Source of the DNA: Alphaproteobacteria bacterium
GTDB taxonomy: Bacteria; Pseudomonadota; Alphaproteobacteria; Micropepsales; Micropepsaceae
Direction of reading: 5' to 3'
NCBI GenBank assembly: GCA_020852655.1
Contig: JADZAI010000095.1
Coordinates: 1-64,000 of the forward strand
Length of the DNA: 64,000 nucleotides
Positions 1 to 6,102 of the stretch are shown here, in pieces. Under the pieces are notes generated by a model. It saw nothing but the letters and a program-made list of their open reading frames with translations. It was not told the DNA's origin and did no database searches. The position numbers and the translations under genes were made by a program. Every line of letters begins with the position of its first letter. Position 1 is the first letter of the stretch.

Positions 1-903
1 GAGAAAAAGGCGCTCAACCTGGACCCGCACCAAGAGACGCAGGCGGAAACGCAGCTACGGGCCGCCGAGGGCGCCGTGACGGCGCGACTGCCCGAGACCT
101 ATCAATGGCTTCTCGTTCCGGAGCAGTCGACGCCGCAGGCGCCGGTCGTCTGGCAGGCCTCCCGGCTCACGGGCAGCGACGCCTTGGCGGTGCGGGCCAG
201 CAAGAAGCTTCGCAGCGATGAGCTGCTGGTTAGCAGCCTCGGCTCGACGATCCTGCGCAAGCATTTGGACGATGTTCCGCTGTGGCGCGGCGACCATGTC
301 GCGGTAAAGCAGCTCGTCGACGATTTCGCGCGCTACCTCTATCTGCCCCGCCTCGCCGGTCCCGAGGTTCTGGTGCAAGCGATCCGGGATGGACTGGCAC
401 TGCTGACATGGCGCGCCGACACGTTCGGCTATGCCGAGAGCTATGATGAGGGGGCGTCACGATATCGCGGGCTGCACGGCGGGCACAGCGTCAGCGTCTC
501 CGCCGACAGCGCCGGGTTCCTCGTCAAGCCGGACGCGGCTAGCAAGCAACTGGACGCCGAGACACCACCCCCAGGAGCCCCCACTCCCCCTCCCGGCCCT
601 GGTGGCGGAGAGCCCGGCCCTCGTCCCGGCCCGGGCGAGACGCCTCCGACTCCGCCTGCCGCCCAGCAGCTTCGGCGCTTTCATGGGTCAGTGCGGGTGG
701 ATTCGACGCGCGTCGGGCGCGACGCGGGCCGCATCGCCGACGAGGTGATCGCCCATCTGGCTGGTCAGATGGGTGCAGAAGTCACCGTCACCATCGAGAT
801 CGAGGCCAGGCTGCCCAACGGGGCCACGGATCAGCTCGTGCGCACCGTCACGGAGAACAGCCGCACCCTGAAATTCGACAGCCATGGCTTCGAGACGGAA
901 TAG
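1..903 (+). CDS. DUF499-type ATPase, C-terminal part (5' truncated by window edge)
   Basis: The frame is open from base 1 to a TAG at 901-903, so only the last 300 codons are visible. The visible part has WLLVPEQ, ALAVRASKKLRSDELL, LPLWRGDHV-like (VPLWRGDHVAVKQL) and RYLYLPRL segments, which I recognise from the C-terminal half of DUF499 AAA-type ATPases. A proline/glycine-rich linker (about 545-665) and a small terminal domain with RVGRDAGRIADEVIAHL and TENSRTLKF follow. The P-loop would lie upstream, outside the window. Family members sit in predicted anti-phage or modification loci, often beside DUF1156-type DNA methylases. Here a SPARTA pair starts 65 bp downstream on the same strand. The family call comes from memory of the motifs; function in this host is inference. 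Confidence 0.72.
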   Translation, partial: EKKALNLDPHQETQAETQLRAAEGAVTARLPETYQWLLVPEQSTPQAPVVWQASRLTGSDALAVRASKKLRSDELLVSSLGSTILRKHLDDVPLWRGDHVAVKQLVDDFARYLYLPRLAGPEVLVQAIRDGLALLTWRADTFGYAESYDEGASRYRGLHGGHSVSVSADSAGFLVKPDAASKQLDAETPPPGAPTPPPGPGGGEPGPRPGPGETPPTPPAAQQLRRFHGSVRVDSTRVGRDAGRIADEVIAHLAGQMGAEVTVTIEIEARLPNGATDQLVRTVTENSRTLKFDSHGFETE

Positions 904-968
904 GCGAGGCCACGCATGGCGGCTCTCCCCTCCGTACTTCCGCCGCCTTCGCGCCTTGAGGCCGCGCC

Positions 969-2408
969 ATGACGATGGCCGCATCGCAGCCTCAAGCAAC
1001 GAACGGGGACGGTGGTGAGGTTCGCCCAGCGATCTTCATTAGCCACGCCACACCCGAAGATAACGCCTTCACGCTCTGGCTGGGCACCAAGTTGGCGGCG
1101 CTCGGCTATGAGGTGTGGGCGGATGTGCTGCGTCTGCGGGGCGGCGACGATTGGCAGCGCAAGCTCGAGCATGCGCTGCGTCATCGAGCAGCCAAAGTCC
1201 TTCTGGCCGCTAATCCACGCGCGGTCGACAAGCAGGGTGTCCGCAACGAAATCCAGATCGCCTCGGACGTGGCGCGCAAGATCGGCGACCAGGAGTTCAT
1301 CATTCCGTTGCGTCTGGCCCCTTTCGAGGCGCCATTCCTGATTGCGCATGCGCAATACATCGACTTCCAGCGCGGCTGGGCCGCCGGCCTAGCCGAACTG
1401 CTCGATGTGCTGGGCGAGACCTACAAGGTTCCACGGCAAGGGAGCGACCAGAGCGCGATCTGGCGCGAAGTCCAGCTCGTCCATGCCCGAACCGTTTCGG
1501 CTACGCCGGAGCGGCTAATATCGAATTGGCTCACGATCAAACAGTTACCCGCCAAATTGCGATTCTTCGAGTTCCGCGGCGGGTCCGAGCGTGCTGCGCA
1601 GTCCCGCATCAAGAATACGCCGTGGCCGGCCGTGCCGTTTCGGCGAGGGTTTCTAACCTTTGCGCGCATGGATGAGCTGCAGGACCATTTCGGCCCGTCG
1701 TTGCCGTTGAAACTTCAAGGTGAACGTCGCCTCGATGGCTTCCTCGAGGATGGTTGGGCGACGTTCGATATCGCTCGCTTCGACGCACGCAACAAGTTCA
1801 GCGACCTGGCGAGACAAGCGCTTGAATCGGCACTGCGCGCCCGTGGCCTCCAGGGTTACGCCCTCTCGGGTTTCCAGACGGCGTGGTGGGCGCCGACAAA
1901 TGTTGCCCCGACGGGAAAGGTGGCTTTCCGCTGGGCTGACATCTCGGGCCTTCGCCAAATACAGGGCGTCTCGGCGAAACGCCACATGAACTGGCATTTT
2001 GGCGTTAGCGTGGCTGTGCGAACGGCGCCGCTTCGGCATGTCCGGGTCATCGGCCGGCTGATCTTCACCGAGGACGGACACAAGCCGTTCGAGGATCCGG
2101 CAAAGATGCACAGGTTGCGCCGGTCCTTCGCTAAGACATGGCGCAATGCGCGGTGGCGCGACATGCTTCTCGCCTTCTTGCATTGGCTCGCGGACGGGAG
2201 CGCGGAATGGCGGGTGCCCGTGACCAGCGACGAGGCGCTGGTTCTTAGATTGCCTCCTGTGATGTGGATGGCGCCGGTGAGCATGCCGCTCGACGCCGAA
2301 ACACCGGAAATAGATGACGATGACCCGAGCGACGACGACGAGGTCGGCGAGTTCGAAGAAGAAGACGGCTCCGAAGCGCCATCCGACGCGGAAGACGATG
2401 AGCCGTAA
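969..2408 (+). CDS. TIR-APAZ subunit of a SPARTA short-Argonaute system
   Basis: 479 aa. Residues about 20-140 form a TIR domain: AIFISHATPED, YEVWADVLRLRGGDDW, then VRNEIQIASD, in which Glu94 occupies the position of the catalytic glutamate of NAD-hydrolysing TIR domains. Residues about 160-440 fit the APAZ region that pairs with short Argonautes. The last 38 residues (442-479) carry 22 Asp/Glu. Length and order match SPARTA TIR-APAZ proteins. In that family the guide-RNA-loaded Argonaute recognises ssDNA, the complex oligomerises, and the TIR domain depletes NAD(P)+, killing or arresting the cell. The gene overlaps the Argonaute start by 11 nt, so translation is probably coupled. ATG 969 was chosen; Met3 (975) is an alternative. 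Confidence 0.93.
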   Translation: MTMAASQPQATNGDGGEVRPAIFISHATPEDNAFTLWLGTKLAALGYEVWADVLRLRGGDDWQRKLEHALRHRAAKVLLAANPRAVDKQGVRNEIQIASDVARKIGDQEFIIPLRLAPFEAPFLIAHAQYIDFQRGWAAGLAELLDVLGETYKVPRQGSDQSAIWREVQLVHARTVSATPERLISNWLTIKQLPAKLRFFEFRGGSERAAQSRIKNTPWPAVPFRRGFLTFARMDELQDHFGPSLPLKLQGERRLDGFLEDGWATFDIARFDARNKFSDLARQALESALRARGLQGYALSGFQTAWWAPTNVAPTGKVAFRWADISGLRQIQGVSAKRHMNWHFGVSVAVRTAPLRHVRVIGRLIFTEDGHKPFEDPAKMHRLRRSFAKTWRNARWRDMLLAFLHWLADGSAEWRVPVTSDEALVLRLPPVMWMAPVSMPLDAETPEIDDDDPSDDDEVGEFEEEDGSEAPSDAEDDEP

Positions 2409-3954
2409 GATTTTCGAGCCACTTGTGACCTATTTGCCAGAGCCACAGCTCGAATTCCGGTTCGGGCAGCGGCTCGTTTATCCGCGTGATGGCCTTTTCC
2501 TCTACGGCCCAGTGGGCGACACGAGACAAGTTCCCTCGATCCGCTATGGCGTCATAGGCACGAGGGATGGAGTGCGCCGGTTTCGCACCTGGTCGGCGAA
2601 GCTCAAAGGCTTCATCGATATCCCGGCGCCCGGCCCACGATCCCGCGCGGTTGAGCCTCAACATGTGCCGTTTCCAGGATTCGCGGAGGCATTTCACGCC
2701 GATTGGCCAACTGAGCCCGTGGCGGAGGTGGCTGATCTGGATCCCGCAGCGATCGATCGTGCGCTACGGCTCGCCAATCGCCATGAGGCCGTGAGGTCCA
2801 CCGTCGACCTGTTTGTCACGCGACTCATCAGCGAGAATAATCGTCTCGAAAATCCTCCGTCGGTCTGGTTCGTGATTATTCCTGAAAGCGTCTACGAGCT
2901 CGGTCGACCTCAGTCCTCGGTGAGGAGAAGCGAACGTGTCGAAGGGTCGGTGACGATCAGCCAACGGCGGGCGCGACAACTTCAGGTGCAGCCGACTCTG
3001 TTCGGCGACGATGAGCGCGAGGCCGAGGTTTACAAGTACGCGACGCACTTCCGGCGCCAGCTCAAGGCGAGGCTGCTCAAGGAAAAGATCGTCACCCAGA
3101 TCGTGCGTGAGACTACGCTGACGCCTGAAGAATTCCGACGCGAGAACGGCATGCCGGTCCGTCGCGTTGAGGACCCAGCGACCATCGCCTGGAAGCTTGG
3201 AACCGGCGCCTACTACAAGGCTGGGGGCAAGCCGTGGCAACTGGCGGATGTCCGTCCTGGCGTATGCTATGTTGGGCTTGTTTATAAGCGCAGCGAGTTG
3301 ACGAGCGACAAGCGACACGCCTGTTGTGCCGCACAGATGTTCTTGTCGGATGGCGAGGGCGTCGTGTTTCGTGGGGCGCTCGGCCCCTGGTTTCAGACAG
3401 ACACGAAACAGTTCCACCTCGATCAGGAGGCTGCCAAGTCTCTCATCGGAATGGTCATCGGCGAGTATAAGCGCCTACATGACACTGCGCCGCGCGAACT
3501 TTTCATACATGCCAAGTCCGCCTTCACTGATGCGGAATGGGCGGGGTTCAGCGCCGGTTGCGGCGAAGGCACCAACCTCGTGGGCGTCCAAATCGCTGAA
3601 GCGCGAGACGATCTGAAACTGTTCCGCCCCGGCGATTATCCGGTGATCCGCGGTACCGCCCTTCAGGTGGGAGAGCGACACGCATTCTTGTGGACTGCCG
3701 GCTATGCGCCGCGGCTTGACACCTACATGGGGCCGGAAACACCGAATCCGATCTCAGTGAAAGTGTTGAGAGGAGAGTGCCCGATAGAAACGGTGTTGAG
3801 TGACGTGCTCGGGCTAACCAAGATCAACTTCAACTCGTGTCTTCACAACGACCGCCTGCCGGTGACGATCCGGTTTGCCAATGCGGTCGGCGATGTTCTC
3901 ATCTCGGCGCCGATGGACAGCGAACCGAAATTGCCTTTCAAATTCTACATTTGA
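2398..3954 (+). CDS. Short prokaryotic Argonaute (MID-PIWI) of a SPARTA system
   Basis: 518 aa from the ATG at 2398, inside the end of the TIR-APAZ gene. There are no N or PAZ domains. A MID region (about 130-280) carries VTQIVRE, TIAWKLGTGAYYKAGGKPW, and a PIWI region (about 285-518) begins GVCYVGLVYKR. At the place where active PIWI domains have the first catalytic Asp, this protein has Leu294 (VGLVYK), as expected for the catalytically dead PIWI of short Argonautes. It should bind a 5'-phosphorylated guide and sense complementary nucleic acid without cutting it. An earlier in-frame ATG (2314) exists, but it would overlap the partner by about 95 nt and add an arginine/threonine-rich leader not expected in the family. 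Confidence 0.93.
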   Translation: MSRKIFEPLVTYLPEPQLEFRFGQRLVYPRDGLFLYGPVGDTRQVPSIRYGVIGTRDGVRRFRTWSAKLKGFIDIPAPGPRSRAVEPQHVPFPGFAEAFHADWPTEPVAEVADLDPAAIDRALRLANRHEAVRSTVDLFVTRLISENNRLENPPSVWFVIIPESVYELGRPQSSVRRSERVEGSVTISQRRARQLQVQPTLFGDDEREAEVYKYATHFRRQLKARLLKEKIVTQIVRETTLTPEEFRRENGMPVRRVEDPATIAWKLGTGAYYKAGGKPWQLADVRPGVCYVGLVYKRSELTSDKRHACCAAQMFLSDGEGVVFRGALGPWFQTDTKQFHLDQEAAKSLIGMVIGEYKRLHDTAPRELFIHAKSAFTDAEWAGFSAGCGEGTNLVGVQIAEARDDLKLFRPGDYPVIRGTALQVGERHAFLWTAGYAPRLDTYMGPETPNPISVKVLRGECPIETVLSDVLGLTKINFNSCLHNDRLPVTIRFANAVGDVLISAPMDSEPKLPFKFYI

Positions 3955-3982
3955 GGGAACGCTGCCGGCGCTTCGTGAGAGA

Positions 3983-4059
3983 TGGCGCACCCAACAGGAT
4001 TCGAACCTGTGACCTCCACCTTCGGAGGGTGGCGCTCTATCCAGCTGAGCTATGGGTGC
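3983..4059 (-). tRNA. tRNA-Arg (anticodon CCG), intact
   Basis: On the minus strand a full 77-nt cloverleaf can be drawn. Acceptor GCACCCA pairs with TGGGTGC, the D arm is GCTC/GAGC, and anticodon stem CCACC/GGTGG holds loop CTCCGAA (anticodon CCG). The T arm is ACAGG-TTCGAAT-CCTGT, and the 3' CCA is encoded. Its acceptor and anticodon stems differ from those of the broken tRNA-Arg at 4309-4351. Its 3' end is only 28 bp from the stop codon of the convergent Argonaute gene. That is typical of an element attached at a tRNA 3' end, or of a replacement tRNA carried by the element. Confidence 0.96.
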
Positions 4060-4070
4060 ATCGCCGTTGC

Positions 4071-4099
4071 GCCTAGCCCGAGTGACCGATCACGGTCAA
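4071..4099 (-). promoter_or_regulatory. Possible promoter of the intact tRNA-Arg
   Basis: Minus strand: TTGACC (4094-4099), 17 bp, then CTAGGC (4071-4076), about 11 nt before the tRNA. The -35 half is good and the -10 is weak. The -35 lies in a small dyad (TGACC-N6-GGTCA). Confidence 0.4.
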
Positions 4100-4188
4100 C
4101 GGATTCGGCTGTTCCTCTAACTGGCTTCCGGATCGGGGCGCTTCAGTACGCCAGCCTATCCGTCCGCCTTCGTTCGTGCGCTTCACAC

Positions 4189-4210
4189 TGCTTACGCGAT
4201 GCTTACGCGA
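4189..4210. repeat. Tandem 11-bp direct repeat between the two tRNA-Arg sequences
   Basis: TGCTTACGCGA occurs twice in immediate succession (4189-4199 and 4200-4210). The stretch 4060-4308 has no coding gene I can support and looks less GC-rich than the flanking chromosome. Short direct repeats near a tRNA attachment site are what integrase arm-type sites look like, but no integrase gene is in view, so this role is only a suggestion. Confidence 0.6.
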
Positions 4211-4308
4211 CATTCATTCGGTTTGTAGCGGCCCATCCTCCAAACTGACAACCGCTTGTTTTTCCTTTCCCTTTCTGACTCACCTCTCATCGCAAACTGC
4301 TTGACACA

Positions 4309-4351
4309 TGCCTTCGGAGGGCAGCACTCTATCCAGCTGAGCTACGGGCGC
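4309..4351 (-). pseudogene. tRNA-Arg (CCG) fragment: 5' half only
   Basis: On the minus strand the sequence begins GCGCCCGTAGCTCAGCTGG and runs through a D arm and an anticodon arm TGCC-CTCCGAA-GGCA (anticodon CCG), then stops matching a tRNA at 4308. No variable arm, T arm or CGGGCGC acceptor strand follows. The 5' half looks like an ordinary alphaproteobacterial tRNA-Arg(CCG). It shares the core CCCTCCGAAGG with the intact copy at 3983-4059 but differs in acceptor and anticodon stems, so it is not a simple duplicate. This looks like the remains of the resident gene split by integration. Confidence 0.85.
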
Positions 4352-4364
4352 GCGGGAGGCGAAG

Positions 4365-4393
4365 CCCATACCTGAAACGGCGCTTGCGATCAA
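4365..4393 (-). promoter_or_regulatory. Orphaned promoter of the broken tRNA-Arg
   Basis: Minus strand: TTGATC (4388-4393), a 17-bp spacer, TATGGG (4365-4370), 14 nt before the first base of the tRNA fragment. It appears undamaged, so transcription may still enter the island and run toward the intact tRNA-Arg. Confidence 0.45.
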
Positions 4394-4420
4394 ACGGGCG
4401 CCGACGCATGTTCCGCCGCC

Positions 4421-4624
4421 ATGACCGAGACCGCCACGCCTGTCCCCGCGCCCGCCCCAGGTGTCACGCCGCCGCCCGAAGTGATCCATGTCGCCGATCA
4501 CCGCGTCGCCTGCGACGGCGGCAACGGCGCGCTCGGCCATCCGCGCGTGTTCCTGGAGATGGGCGAGGGGCACGAGGTGACGTGCCCCTATTGCGACCGC
4601 CTCTTCGTCCTCGACGGCCACTGA
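4421..4624 (+). CDS. Small zinc-finger (zf-CHCC) protein
   Basis: 67 aa. After a Pro/Ala-rich leader comes VACDGGNGALGHPRVFLE and then VTCPYCDRLFVL, the C-x8-H-x(n)-C-x2-C zinc-binding pattern of the zf-CHCC family. That family is related to the NDUFS6 accessory subunit of mitochondrial complex I and is common as a stand-alone small protein in alphaproteobacteria. The role in bacteria is not settled; zinc binding is inferred from the four ligands. It ends 4 bp before the stop codon of the convergent MFS gene. Confidence 0.85.
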   Translation: MTETATPVPAPAPGVTPPPEVIHVADHRVACDGGNGALGHPRVFLEMGEGHEVTCPYCDRLFVLDGH

Positions 4625-4628
4625 ACCC

Positions 4629-5834
4629 TCAGCGGCTGACCCCTTCAATGGGATCTACGATCAGCGGCGGGCCGGCCGGCTGCACGAGCGTTTTCGGGTT
4701 GGCGGCATAGAAGAGCCGCGCCCGGTGGTGCACGAAGACCGCTCCGGCCAGCGCCAGCAGCACGCCGTACCAGAGCGGCACGCCGGCGAAGACGAGGCCC
4801 GCCGCGATGGTAAGCCCCAGCGTCCCGCCGATATCCCAGCCGCCCTCCGCCGCCACGTAGAAGCGGAAGGTGCAGGGCGCCCGCCGGCCGAGCGTGTAGG
4901 CCGCCGTCATCACCGCCGGCACGTAGAGGCACCCCGCCAGCGCCCCCAGCGCGTTGGCGGCGATCGCCAGCGTCGCGTCGCCGGTCGCCGCGGCGCGGAG
5001 CAGGGCGACCAGCGCGATGGCGCCGACGCCGATCGTCACCGCCCGCTTGCCGTGCCCGGCATCGATGGCGCTCCCCAGCACCAGCCCGCCGACCGCCCCG
5101 ACGAGCGCCGCCAGCGCCAGGGCGCCGCCGAACGCGATGAGGTCTGAGCCGAGCGCCGTGAAGAGCGCGATCTGCCAGACGAAGTGATAGCCGGCCGCCA
5201 GGAAGCCGTCGCCCATGAAGATCAGCACGCCCGGCAGCGCCGCCTTCAGCGCCCCCGGCGGCGCCTTGGGTGCGACCGCGACCTGCGGCGTCCACGCCAG
5301 CGGCAGCGCCGACAGCGCCACCGCGACCGCCGTGACGGCGAAGGTCAGGCGCGGCCCGAACTCGGTCAGCATCCAGCCCGCGGCGAGCGGGCTGACGATG
5401 CCGATGGTCGCCGCGATCGCCTCGCGCGTGCCGACATGCTTGCCGCGATGGTCGTCGTCGCCCACCGAGGCGAAATAGGCGTGGTAGCTCGACCAGTAGA
5501 CCGTATCGCCGAGCGCCCCGACGAGGCAGAACGCGGCCAGCACCGCGCCGACCGTGTCGACCTCGGCCAGCACCGGATATTGCAGCGCCGACAGCACCGA
5601 TCCGGCCATCAGCAATTGCCGGAGGCCAAAGCGGATCGCGAAGCCGATGGCGATCGGGCGCAGCACGAAGCGGATCGCGAGGATCAGCGCGACGGCGCCG
5701 AGCACCGTCGGCGGCGCGATCCCCGATTTCAGCAGGAAGGCCGAGACGAAGGCGGCGCCGCCGCCCAGCGCGATCGAATGGATCGCATAGTGGAGATTGA
5801 GGAGATTGATCGTGCGGTTGGCGAGAAAGGCCAT
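4629..5834 (-). CDS. Major facilitator superfamily transporter
   Basis: 401 aa, almost entirely hydrophobic, with about 11-12 predicted membrane segments. A polar cytoplasmic loop near the middle (TPQVAVAPKAPPG) separates two six-helix halves, as in MFS permeases. Short charged turns after helix 2 (RFGLRQ) and in the second half (DAGHGKR) sit where MFS A-type motifs fall. Substrate cannot be told from sequence. It stands alone, convergent with the zf-CHCC gene and divergent from polA. The 268 bp between this start and polA hold no other gene I can support. Confidence 0.8.
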   Translation of the reverse strand: MAFLANRTINLLNLHYAIHSIALGGGAAFVSAFLLKSGIAPPTVLGAVALILAIRFVLRPIAIGFAIRFGLRQLLMAGSVLSALQYPVLAEVDTVGAVLAAFCLVGALGDTVYWSSYHAYFASVGDDDHRGKHVGTREAIAATIGIVSPLAAGWMLTEFGPRLTFAVTAVAVALSALPLAWTPQVAVAPKAPPGALKAALPGVLIFMGDGFLAAGYHFVWQIALFTALGSDLIAFGGALALAALVGAVGGLVLGSAIDAGHGKRAVTIGVGAIALVALLRAAATGDATLAIAANALGALAGCLYVPAVMTAAYTLGRRAPCTFRFYVAAEGGWDIGGTLGLTIAAGLVFAGVPLWYGVLLALAGAVFVHHRARLFYAANPKTLVQPAGPPLIVDPIEGVSR

Positions 5835-6102
5835 GGGAGGTCCGGAATGTGCGGGGAGAAAAAGGCGGCGCTGACGGGCAACACCAAGCGGGCCGCGGCA
5901 GAACCGCAGCCGGCAAAGCCGGAACCAGGCCGGCTCAGGTCAGCGCAATTTCTCCAGCAAAGCGGACACCTCGCACAAAGCGACGCGACCCTAGCGGAAT
6001 GACTGCGGAAATCCAGAGGTCGCAGGTCCCGATATTGGCGCGGGCCGGCGGCGGCACCAGCGCGGTTGATTTCGCACCGCGCCGCGGGGTTCACTCCGCC
6101 GC

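Noticed and set aside
3982-4248. Small coding frame across the tRNA-Arg region
   Set aside because: Its N-terminus is simply the translated tRNA (AHPTGFEPVTS), a common annotation artefact.
4060-4351. Group I intron inside a tRNA-Arg gene
   Set aside because: Alphaproteobacterial tRNA-Arg genes can hold such introns, but the sequence after the 5' half leads to a complete tRNA with its own 5' end, not to a bare 3' exon, and I see no intron core.
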